Shown piece by piece: positions 1 through 7,466 of a stretch of DNA of 64,000 nt (position 1 is the stretch's first letter; the number at the start of each line of letters is the position of its first letter). This stretch comes from an uncultured Flavobacteriaceae bacterium (GTDB taxonomy: Bacteria > Bacteroidota > Bacteroidia > Flavobacteriales > Flavobacteriaceae): assembly GCA_947502635.1 (NCBI GenBank), contig CANNAN010000015.1, forward strand, positions 1 to 64,000. Reading direction: 5' to 3'. Below the pieces are notes generated by a model, which was given only the letters and a program-made list of their open reading frames with translations, was not told the origin of the DNA and did not search any database. Position numbers and translations under genes: made by a program.

Positions 1-750
1 GGTGCTATAGAAGGCGCCGAGAGAGGCAAAAATGCATCCGATTTAGTAGGGTGTTATAGCTTATCAAACCCTATTGAAGTTATTAGAACTGATAAAGTAG
101 AACCAGTATGTGATGTTAATGGTGGCTATATCAAATCAGGTGGATTATACTTGTTTTGTGAAGGTGATGGTAATGATGATTTCGCAACGGGGATACAATT
201 ACATAACAATAAAGGATATAAATCGCAATGGGTTGTTACCGATGTAGAAGGCCATATTCTTGGTCTGCCACCGACACCAGATGCTGTTAATTTTGATGGA
301 GCTGGACCTGGGGTTTGTTTAATTTGGCATTTGAGTTTCAATACCATTTATGGGGCAGAAAAAGGTAATAATGCGTTTACTGACTTATCTGGTTGCTATG
401 ATTTATCGAATCCAATACCCGTATTCAGATTTCCATCGGATAGTGCTGTTTGTGATTTGATTAATTATACTAATCAGCATGAAAGTAAATCTGTTAAAAT
501 TTCTATGCATCCTAATCCAGCTAGAAATAACTTAAAGATTGATTTGTCTGGGGTTGAAGATGGAGATGTTACGGTGAAAATTTATAATTTCTCTAGTCAG
601 GAAGTTATTAATAAGTCTGTTAATTTGAAATCTAAGCATGATAAAACTATTAATGTGAATGTTAGTTCATTATCTCAGGGGCTTTATCTGGTTAGTATTA
701 CGAATAAAGATAATTCTATAAAAACAGTAAAAAGGTTACTTGTAGAATAA
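1..750 (+). CDS. C-terminal part of a T9SS-exported repeat protein
   Basis: The frame is open from the first base, so the gene starts left of the window and only about 249 residues are visible. A module containing GAE(R/K)G, then a GCY-LSNPI block and a CD Cys, occurs twice with a period of about 113 residues (near residues 5 and 118). Between the copies lies a CEGDGNDD stretch followed by SQWVVTDVEGHILGLPP and GVCLIWHLSF. The last ~80 residues (from HPNPARNNLKI to the end, with LSQGLYLV) form a type A T9SS sorting domain. The protein is therefore expected to cross the outer membrane through T9SS and be released or anchored at the surface. The repeat module's function is unknown to me; conserved Cys pairs suggest a disulfide-stabilised extracellular fold. 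Confidence 0.85.
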   Translation, partial: GAIEGAERGKNASDLVGCYSLSNPIEVIRTDKVEPVCDVNGGYIKSGGLYLFCEGDGNDDFATGIQLHNNKGYKSQWVVTDVEGHILGLPPTPDAVNFDGAGPGVCLIWHLSFNTIYGAEKGNNAFTDLSGCYDLSNPIPVFRFPSDSAVCDLINYTNQHESKSVKISMHPNPARNNLKIDLSGVEDGDVTVKIYNFSSQEVINKSVNLKSKHDKTINVNVSSLSQGLYLVSITNKDNSIKTVKRLLVE

Positions 751-777
751 ATAAAGACGTAAGTTGTGTTGATTCTT

Positions 778-821
778 ACAAAAGAAGTTGACTTAAAAAT
801 GGTTAGCTTCTTTTGTTTTTT
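778..821. terminator. hairpin terminator between convergent genes
   Basis: The arms ACAAAAGAAGTTGAC and its near complement ending CTTCTTTTGT pair over at least 10 bp, and a run of T follows on the + strand. It lies between the T9SS protein gene and the oppositely oriented glycosyltransferase, and overlaps the latter's stop codon. It probably ends the + transcript and may act on both. Confidence 0.6.
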
Positions 822-1690
822 AATAGTAAAGAACTTCTTATGCCTTTCCAACGCAAACCACGAATGAATATGCCTTCCTGTTCTGATACTAAATATGAAA
901 TCTTCCTTTTTTTAGCCTTAAAATAACCAGTTATATAATTTTTAAATAAAGTAAAACTTCGCTTTTTATAAGCTAATTTCATTGCAGAAATTAAGGTGAT
1001 AATCAATCCATAACGCATTTTATACATGGCTTCTCCTTGTAAGTATTTTGAAGCTTTATTATAGCTAATTCCTGTAGGTTTTAGATGTTTTACTTTTAAT
1101 GATGCATCTGTTAAAATGTCCCAATTATAAAATTTAGCCAATAACTCGTCAACAGTATCCCAACCCATGGATGGTTTGAGTTTTCCAATTTGAAGAAAGC
1201 ATGCTTTTTTATAGGCTTTTAATGCACCACGAATATGGTCTTTTCGTGTTAAGTTTTCTAATACCCAATCATGGTTTTTTTCTATATAACAAAAACCTGA
1301 AACCATACCTAATTTTTCATTGTTCTTATAATGATTGGATAGTTGTTCTAAATAATTATTAGGAAAAATTAAATCGGCATCGAATTTGCAAATTACATCA
1401 TAGTTTTCATCTAAAGTTTCATAACCCTTGTAAAAGGCATTAACGATTTTTGAACCAGGTAAATGTTCATTGGAGGATTTAGAATTCACTAAAGAAATCC
1501 AAGAATATTTTTCAGCATAAGCTTCAACAATATCTTGAGTTTTGTCTGTAGAATTATCATTTACAACCACCAAACGTTTGGGAAGTAACGTCTGTTTAGC
1601 CAACGAATCTATAGTAAGTCCTATAGAACTTTGTTCGTTGTGTGCGGGAATAATGATATAGAAATTCAAAATTGAGGTTTGTTTATTCAA
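803..1690 (-). CDS. family 2 glycosyltransferase
   Basis: This 295-residue protein has a GT-A fold start: FYIIIPAHNE near residue 10, VVVNDNSTDKT near residue 41, and the metal-binding FDADLIFP near residue 105. A basic C-terminal region may sit on the membrane face. It likely moves a sugar from a nucleotide donor during surface glycan or glycolipid assembly. No ATG is available in frame; the best start is TTG at 1690, two bases after the stop of a methyltransferase gene remnant (1693-1737), an arrangement typical of coupled operon genes. It therefore appears to be the last gene of a minus-strand operon whose upstream partner has been lost. Acceptor and sugar cannot be read from sequence. Confidence 0.8.
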   Translation of the reverse strand: MNKQTSILNFYIIIPAHNEQSSIGLTIDSLAKQTLLPKRLVVVNDNSTDKTQDIVEAYAEKYSWISLVNSKSSNEHLPGSKIVNAFYKGYETLDENYDVICKFDADLIFPNNYLEQLSNHYKNNEKLGMVSGFCYIEKNHDWVLENLTRKDHIRGALKAYKKACFLQIGKLKPSMGWDTVDELLAKFYNWDILTDASLKVKHLKPTGISYNKASKYLQGEAMYKMRYGLIITLISAMKLAYKKRSFTLFKNYITGYFKAKKRKISYLVSEQEGIFIRGLRWKGIRSSLLLKNKRS

Positions 1691-1692
1691 AG

Positions 1693-1737
1693 TTAAACTC
1701 TTTCTGCATAAATAATATAATATTGGAGTATAAATTC
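1693..1737 (-). pseudogene. 3' remnant of a SAM methyltransferase gene
   Basis: On the minus strand the 14 codons before a TAA read EFILQYYIIYAERV. The intact methyltransferase at 5780-6301 ends WFTPRYYIVYAERV, so the last nine residues differ by one conservative change, and several codons differ silently. Upstream of this the frame meets a TAG at once and no similarity continues. It looks like the tail of a paralogous or displaced methyltransferase gene that once preceded the glycosyltransferase. It is short, so chance similarity is possible but unlikely given its position two bases before the GT2 start. Confidence 0.6.
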
Positions 1738-2035
1738 ATGCTATCGTGAAAAAGCACAAGGATCGTGTTTCGTTGTTGAATCCGTATTGCGTATAGAAAA
1801 TCTATTACAGATTGAAATTACTACAAAACCTATTGTTTTAATGTGTTTTTTAATTTAATTATAGTCCTTCGACTATGCTCTGGATAAACGTAACAATACT
1901 GAAATTAATAAAATACAAGGTTTTATTGCATTTTCAACCTTCATTTCGAAGTTCTAATGCATAAAGTGGATTAAAAAAGAAATAACTTTGCTTCAAGTCA
2001 TTAATTATTAAAATTAGAGTTTTAATTTAACCATT
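1738..2035. other. non-coding gap with a degenerate REP-like piece
   Basis: With the remnant, this makes 345 bases without an intact gene between divergent genes. Around 1861-1890 a degenerate copy of a repeat (CCTTCGACTATGCTCTGG) is visible. It resembles the GAGCGCAGTCGA-type repeats found elsewhere in this window. The rest is AT-rich with no recognisable gene or RNA. It must hold the promoter of the deacetylase gene, but I cannot identify a clear -7 element. Confidence 0.4.
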
Positions 2036-3031
2036 ATGGGAATTGTAAAAGATATTTTATACAAAGTCTCCAGCAAAGTTTTTTTACCAGCATTTAAAAA
2101 TCAAAGTATATTTCCATATTATCATATAGTAAGGGATAGTCAAGTAGATCATATTGAAAATTTATATGCGTTTAAAAACACTAAGCAATTTTTAAATGAT
2201 ATTGCTGTTTTAACTCATAATTACAAATCTATAAATCCAAAGAGCTTATTAGAAAATAAAATTCAAAAAAATAATTTATTACTTTCTTTTGATGATGGCC
2301 TGCAAGAAGTATATACTGAGATTTATCCTATTTTAAAGGAGAAAAATATAAAGGCTATATTTTTTATAAACCCAGCTTTTGTAGATAATAAAGAAGGTTT
2401 ATATAAACACTATATAAGCATTATTATCTCGAACTTGAAAAGAGCAAATTTTAAAAAATCTAGTTTAGATAAAATAAGTGATCTGTTTTCTTTTTCTTAT
2501 CACAATATTGAAGAATTTAAACAAAAATTCACCAGTATTAAATATGCCGACAAAGAAAAAGTTAATGATGTTTTAAAATTTTTAAATATAAATATAGAAG
2601 ATTATTTAGAAAATTATAAACCATACATTACAAAAGAACAAATTCAAGAAATGATAAACGATGGGTTTTATTTTGGAGGGCATACCATGACACACCCTCC
2701 GCTTATTCAATTATCATACGAAGAACAAAAGGCAGAAATAATTAATTCTATAGATTGGTTAAAACATAATTTCGATATTAATTATTCCTTTTTTTCATTC
2801 CCTTTTTCAGACAAATCTATTTCTAAAAAATTAATGGAAGCGTTGATAGACTACGATAATAATATAAAGATTTTTGGTAATTCTGGTTTAAAGAAAGATA
2901 TGGATGATCGGATAATTCAACGATTTTCCCTTGAAAACCCAACTAAAAAAACAGAAAAAAGGATTGTTGAAGAGAATCTTTATAAATATTTTAATAAAGT
3001 AATAGGCAAATATCATATTAAAAGAAAATAA
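2036..3031 (+). CDS. polysaccharide deacetylase (NodB-like, CE4)
   Basis: The protein has 331 residues. NodB motif 1 appears as LLLSFDDG near residue 83, with the catalytic and metal Asp pair, and motif 2 as GGHTMTHP near residue 214, carrying the two metal His. IKAIFFINPAFV between them matches the second strand of the barrel. A SFPFSDKS segment takes the place of motif 3. It probably removes acetyl groups from an N- or O-acetylated sugar in a surface polymer or lipid-linked precursor. There is no signal peptide, so action on a cytoplasmic or membrane-associated intermediate is likely. It starts a plus-strand trio with the FkbH and TylF-like genes, which is very AT-rich. Confidence 0.82.
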   Translation: MGIVKDILYKVSSKVFLPAFKNQSIFPYYHIVRDSQVDHIENLYAFKNTKQFLNDIAVLTHNYKSINPKSLLENKIQKNNLLLSFDDGLQEVYTEIYPILKEKNIKAIFFINPAFVDNKEGLYKHYISIIISNLKRANFKKSSLDKISDLFSFSYHNIEEFKQKFTSIKYADKEKVNDVLKFLNINIEDYLENYKPYITKEQIQEMINDGFYFGGHTMTHPPLIQLSYEEQKAEIINSIDWLKHNFDINYSFFSFPFSDKSISKKLMEALIDYDNNIKIFGNSGLKKDMDDRIIQRFSLENPTKKTEKRIVEENLYKYFNKVIGKYHIKRK

Positions 3032-3243
3032 TACTTCTTTGATCTGTTATAAGGAGGAGTAGATTAAATTTCTTGCTTAGAATAATTACAAATGGCCATT
3101 AAAAATGTTATTAAAAATAAGTATCAATAAAAAGACTTCGTTTATATTTACAGTATAAATACATCCAAAGCGATTTATAAAAAAAGGTGTAAATAATCAT
3201 TCTGAATGAGACACTTGTTTTAATTCTGGACGCTTGAAATAAC

Positions 3244-5037
3244 ATGTACGAATCAGAAGTATACATTAAAACTATTCAAGAGAATTTACCTCAGGAAATT
3301 TGGGAGAAGTTTTCAGATACATATAGAGGTATTAAGCATAGAAGTATGCTTCATTGGACGGAGCATTGTACAGAATGCGCTATGCCTTCATGTTTTAAAA
3401 CCTGTGATTTGTATTCGCCTAGGATAGATGGCAAATGTCAACGATTTGTTGAGGGTATCGAAAGAGTCATTCAGCCTAACGAGATAAACAAAGCGTCTCA
3501 AATTTTGAAAATTCAGTTTAAAAAATGGGGGGTATTGGCAACTCAGGGAAATAATGAGCTGTATGACTGTGACGAAATTGAAGAGCAAGAAAGAAACGAG
3601 TTGAAACTAGCAAAACTTATACATCTTGTTCCACCAAAATTTATTAGAAAAAAGTTAATTCAAAAAAGATACAGTCAGAAAAAGAAAAAAATAATAAGCG
3701 AGCAAAATAGTAGCACAAAAACTCCAGATGGTTTCTTATTGGAAATTTACAATCCTTCTAAAACCATGATCCCTTTAGGGTTAGTAATTAGAAATGATGA
3801 CCTTAGGTATAGTAAGATTCCTTTTCAATACCGAATTGAGTTGAAACCAGGGTATAATAAAGAAATAATCCCATTTGATGAGATCGCAAAAAGGGTAAAA
3901 ATAGGCATGTCTTATCGCATTAATCTCATTCCTGAAGATATTAATAGTGAAACCCCTCTTTATTTTGGAACAACCGAATTTGTGCAATTCAAGGATAATA
4001 AACAACTTAGTCAAGCCGCTAAAAAAATTAAATGTATTGTTTGGGATTTAGATAATACCATGTGGGAAGGTACGCTAGTTGAGGATGGTATTGAAAAACT
4101 TAAGCTTAAAGAGGGCATTAAAGAGATTTTAAAGCATGTAGAGCAAATAGGTATTATAAATTCTATTGCGAGTAAAAATAATTATGATACGGCAATGGCG
4201 GCATTAAAGCATTTTGAGATCGATGAATTTTTTCTTTATCCTAAGATTTCATGGCTTCCTAAGAGTAAAAGTTTAAAGGAAATAGCGTTAGAACTCAATA
4301 TTAATATAAATACTTTTTTATTCATTGACGATTCTGAATTTGAAAGAAAAGAAATAGAAATGACGCTCCCTCAAGTGAGATTAATGGATGCTATTCATTA
4401 CCAAACAATCCCAAAATTGGAAGCACTTCAAATTCCAGTTACTAATGAAAGCGCGAAGCGAAAAACATTTTATGCTAACGAAGCTAAAAGAAGAAAGCTC
4501 TCTTATGACTATGAGGGTGAATATTTAGACTTCCTTCATACCTGTAATATTGAATTAGAAATTGAATCCCTAAAAAAAGAACATTTTGAAAGAGTCTATG
4601 AGCTTACTCAAAGAACCAATCAAATGAATTTTTCGGGCAATCGATATACTAAGGATGGGATTTTTAATATATATAATGATCCAGATCTTTCTGCTTACGT
4701 ATTAAGGTGTAAAGACCGATTTGGTGATTATGGAATCATAGGTTTTGGTATTATTAAAAAATCTAAAAATCTACTAATTGATTTGATGTTTAGTTGTCGT
4801 ATTCAGAGTAAGAGAGTAGAACATGCTTTTATAACGCATGTTTTAGAACGTTATCTTAAATTAGGCGATTTTTGGGTTCAGTATAATCACACAGAAAAAA
4901 ATAAATTCTCTGCACAGGTTTTTAACGATTTTGGATTTGAAATCATACAAAAAGAAGGTGCTTTCCGAGAGCTTAAATTTGGTCAAAACAGAGACATACA
5001 CAACGATAAAATAATAACGGTAACCGAAAGTAAATAA
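3244..5037 (+). CDS. FkbH-type HAD protein with N-terminal Cys cluster
   Basis: The 597 residues split in three. (1) The N-terminal ~75 residues carry HCTECAMPSC-FKTC, i.e. Cys42, 45, 50, 54 and then Cys65: CX2CX4CX3C, resembling an iron-sulfur or zinc site. (2) A HAD domain starts with CIVWDLDNTMWEG (Asp268/Asp270) and includes LFIDDSEFE near residue 360. (3) A GNAT-like C-terminal part holds RTNQMNFSGNRYT and an acyl-transferase-like core. FkbH proteins load a glyceryl unit from 1,3-bisphosphoglycerate onto a carrier protein in polyketide pathways; Bacteroidota versions also occur in glycan loci. No carrier protein gene is nearby, so the acceptor is unknown. The next gene starts one base after the stop, indicating cotranscription. 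Confidence 0.8.
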   Translation: MYESEVYIKTIQENLPQEIWEKFSDTYRGIKHRSMLHWTEHCTECAMPSCFKTCDLYSPRIDGKCQRFVEGIERVIQPNEINKASQILKIQFKKWGVLATQGNNELYDCDEIEEQERNELKLAKLIHLVPPKFIRKKLIQKRYSQKKKKIISEQNSSTKTPDGFLLEIYNPSKTMIPLGLVIRNDDLRYSKIPFQYRIELKPGYNKEIIPFDEIAKRVKIGMSYRINLIPEDINSETPLYFGTTEFVQFKDNKQLSQAAKKIKCIVWDLDNTMWEGTLVEDGIEKLKLKEGIKEILKHVEQIGIINSIASKNNYDTAMAALKHFEIDEFFLYPKISWLPKSKSLKEIALELNININTFLFIDDSEFERKEIEMTLPQVRLMDAIHYQTIPKLEALQIPVTNESAKRKTFYANEAKRRKLSYDYEGEYLDFLHTCNIELEIESLKKEHFERVYELTQRTNQMNFSGNRYTKDGIFNIYNDPDLSAYVLRCKDRFGDYGIIGFGIIKKSKNLLIDLMFSCRIQSKRVEHAFITHVLERYLKLGDFWVQYNHTEKNKFSAQVFNDFGFEIIQKEGAFRELKFGQNRDIHNDKIITVTESK

Positions 5038-5038
5038 T

Positions 5039-5743
5039 ATGCCATTCCACCCTTTTTTGTCAAAAACGAAACTATATAAATTTTTAAAAAGCCTATGCAA
5101 GCCTTTTTATATAGTTTATAAATACATGGAATTTGTTGCCTTTATGAGTGAAAATAAAGATAAAGGTAAAATCAATGATTATTATAATAAATCTGCAACA
5201 TATAAAAATAGATTTCAACTCCATGATAAACTTTTGTCGGAGTTAAAAAACAAGCCTATATATTATTACGAGTTTGGTGTAGCTGGGGGAGATATGATTA
5301 AGAAATGGTCTTTAACTAACAAAGTAGAGACATCCCGGTTTGTTGGTTTTGATTCATTTGAAGGACTGCCTGAAAGTTGGGAAGATAAAAACGAAGGGCA
5401 TTTTGATCAGAAAGGGAATTTTCCCGATATCAATGATAGCAGAGTCAGTTTTGTGAAAGGATGGTTCCAAGATTCTGTTTATGAAACACTATTAAATAGT
5501 GACTTTAATGAGCAGTGTGTATACCATTTAGATGCAGATTTATTTTCATCGACACTTTATGTATTATTCCAAATATTTCCTAAACTTAAAACAAATGATA
5601 TACTCATATTTGATGAGTTTTCAAGCCATGATCATGAGTTTGAGGCTTTTGAAATATTTAAAAAATGTACTAATAATAAGTGGCAATTTGAATTTATAGG
5701 AGCCGTTAATAATTATAGACAGGTTGCGTTTATGTTGAAATAA
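5039..5743 (+). CDS. TylF/macrocin-type O-methyltransferase
   Basis: This 234-residue protein contains EFGVAGGD (residues 78-85, SAM-binding glycine-rich motif), FVGFDSFEGLPESW and a YHLDADLFSST segment near residue 163. These are characteristic of the metal-dependent TylF/MycE-like O-methyltransferases that modify sugar hydroxyls. It follows FkbH with a one-base gap and probably methylates a sugar or glyceryl product of the same pathway. The N-terminal ~40 residues are basic and hydrophobic (KLYKFLKSLCKPFYIVYKYMEFVAF) and could associate with the membrane; alternatively translation starts further in. Confidence 0.8.
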   Translation: MPFHPFLSKTKLYKFLKSLCKPFYIVYKYMEFVAFMSENKDKGKINDYYNKSATYKNRFQLHDKLLSELKNKPIYYYEFGVAGGDMIKKWSLTNKVETSRFVGFDSFEGLPESWEDKNEGHFDQKGNFPDINDSRVSFVKGWFQDSVYETLLNSDFNEQCVYHLDADLFSSTLYVLFQIFPKLKTNDILIFDEFSSHDHEFEAFEIFKKCTNNKWQFEFIGAVNNYRQVAFMLK

Positions 5744-5746
5744 AAA

Positions 5747-5767
5747 GGTGCCAATTATATTGGTGCC
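5747..5767. terminator. small hairpin between convergent methyltransferase genes
   Basis: GGTGCCAAT, a three-base loop and ATTGGTGCC can pair over nine positions in the + transcript if two G-U pairs are allowed; on the minus strand a T run follows the stem. It lies just after the TylF-like stop and just beyond the end of the opposing methyltransferase gene. Function as a terminator is inferred from position only. Confidence 0.35.
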
Positions 5768-5779
5768 ATTAACACACAA

Positions 5780-6301
5780 TCAAACCCTTTCTGCATATAC
5801 GATATAGTATCTGGGTGTAAACCAGCGTAAAATAGGTCTAATCCCTATTTTTTTTACTGGGTGTGTCCATTTTTTACTGTCTATAATTTTCCAACCAGCT
5901 TTTTCTAATAACCAGTCGAATTGCCAGTCTTCAAATTCATGGTAGTGTCTGTCTAACATATCAGTTTTACTTCTATACGCTGAAGAAAACCATAATTTAA
6001 GAGGCACGCTTGCTACTAATTTGTCTGCTTTTATAGACTGTAAAACAGTAAATGGAGATAATAGATGTTCAAATATTTCGAAAGCAGTTACAACATCCGA
6101 ATTAGAATTTTTAATGGTAGAAGTGTCTAAATCGATATCTTCACCAAGTGTGTTTTCAACGGAATAACCACTTTCATGCATGATTTTTGTAAACGGATTT
6201 ACAACACCCAAATCTAAAATAGTTTCAGAATTTGAAATGTGTTTTTTTAAAAACTGAAGGGTAAGTTTAAAACGTTTGTTCGGATAGTTTTTCTCGTACA
6301 T
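5780..6301 (-). CDS. class I SAM-dependent methyltransferase
   Basis: The 173-residue protein shows ETILDLGVVNPFT near residue 29 (SAM motif I, unusual in lacking the common GxGxG spacing), LGEDIDLDTS as the second acidic strand, and DVVTAFEIFEHLLSP as motif II with the EHL signature of UbiE/UbiG-type enzymes. It is short and probably cytoplasmic. It begins two bases after the ketoacyl synthase gene ends, so the two are coupled. Its last nine codons have a near copy beside the glycosyltransferase gene (1693-1737). The substrate is unknown; a small lipid or sugar intermediate is likely from context. Confidence 0.78.
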   Translation of the reverse strand: MYEKNYPNKRFKLTLQFLKKHISNSETILDLGVVNPFTKIMHESGYSVENTLGEDIDLDTSTIKNSNSDVVTAFEIFEHLLSPFTVLQSIKADKLVASVPLKLWFSSAYRSKTDMLDRHYHEFEDWQFDWLLEKAGWKIIDSKKWTHPVKKIGIRPILRWFTPRYYIVYAERV

Positions 6302-6303
6302 TA

Positions 6304-7362
6304 TTAATGTTTATAGACAATAGCATTTATATTCATACCAGCCCCAACACTTGCAAAAATAACCACATCGCCTTCATTTATTTTCTGATTTTGCATGTCA
6401 CCTTTTAATATCATATCATATAAAGTAGGAATGGTTGCAACGCTTGAATTTCCTAGTTTTCCAATAGTCATTGGCATGATGCCGTTTGGCATTTCTAAGT
6501 TAAATAATTTATAAAAACGTTTTACGATAGCTTCATCCATTTTTTCATTGGCTTGATGAATGAGTACTTTTTTTACATCTTTTATATCAATACCACTTTT
6601 ATCCAGACACGATTTCATAGCTAAAGGCACATTACTTAATGCAAACTCATAAATTTTTCTACCATACATTTTTATATACCGACGTTTATCATCGATTTCT
6701 TGATTATAGGTTTCTCCAAAATGAATAAAATGAGCTTCATCTATAGTGTGAGTAGCAGTTTCATGGGTAATAATACCTCCTGTTTCAAGAGTACTTTCAA
6801 CGACAACAGCACCAGCGCCATCACTATAAATCATAGAATCTCTATCGTGTTTATCGATAGTTCTAGATAAAGTTTCGGCTCCAATAACTAAGCATTTTTT
6901 TGCAATACCAGATTTTATAAAGGCATTTGCTTGAATAACGCCTTCTATCCATCCTGGACAACCAAATAAAACATCATACCCAACACATTTTGTGTTTTCA
7001 ATTTTTAAAAGATGCTTTACTCTGGAAGCTATGCTAGGCACAGTGTCACTTTGTTGTGTCGTGTGCTTTACATCACCATAATTATGAGCAACAATTATAT
7101 AATCTAAATCTTCTTTATTGATTTTTGCATTTTCAATAGCTTTTTCAGCAGCAAAAAAGGCAATGTCTGAGGTGTTTAAATTAGGGCTTACATAACGCCT
7201 TTCATTAATACCAGTAATAGCTTCAAATTTATCAATAATAATTTCATTTGGAGCATTAATTGCAGAGCCATCAGTATTTAAAAATTTATGTTCATAAAAT
7301 GCTTCATTTTTTTTAATGGTACTTGGAATATAGCTCCCTGTACCGGTAATTTTAATATTCAT
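6304..7362 (-). CDS. 3-oxoacyl-ACP synthase III family (FabH-like)
   Basis: The 352 residues align with KAS III. Active-site Cys135 lies in FGCPGW, His269 in LIHQAN and Asn305 in LGNSSV, the canonical Cys-His-Asn triad in FabH order and spacing. The family condenses an acyl-CoA with malonyl-ACP or, in FabH-like relatives, performs acyl transfer or head-to-head condensation. It sits upstream of a methyltransferase rather than plsX or fabD, so it is probably not the housekeeping FabH but a pathway-specific enzyme. It is about 25 residues longer than typical FabH, mainly from an N-terminal insertion around residues 20-45. Confidence 0.82.
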   Translation of the reverse strand: MNIKITGTGSYIPSTIKKNEAFYEHKFLNTDGSAINAPNEIIIDKFEAITGINERRYVSPNLNTSDIAFFAAEKAIENAKINKEDLDYIIVAHNYGDVKHTTQQSDTVPSIASRVKHLLKIENTKCVGYDVLFGCPGWIEGVIQANAFIKSGIAKKCLVIGAETLSRTIDKHDRDSMIYSDGAGAVVVESTLETGGIITHETATHTIDEAHFIHFGETYNQEIDDKRRYIKMYGRKIYEFALSNVPLAMKSCLDKSGIDIKDVKKVLIHQANEKMDEAIVKRFYKLFNLEMPNGIMPMTIGKLGNSSVATIPTLYDMILKGDMQNQKINEGDVVIFASVGAGMNINAIVYKH

Positions 7363-7466
7363 ATATTGAAGATTTGCCTTTAATTATTTGCTAGAGCAAC
7401 CAAGGTACTTGTTTTTAACTAAAGACAAATTTGGTTTCGTTTTAATTTACGATGTTCAAAAGCTAT

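Noticed and set aside
3051-3057. AAGGAGG, a perfect Shine-Dalgarno-like sequence
   Set aside because: It is nearly 190 bases before the FkbH start and no credible frame begins within 15 bases, so it is taken as chance.
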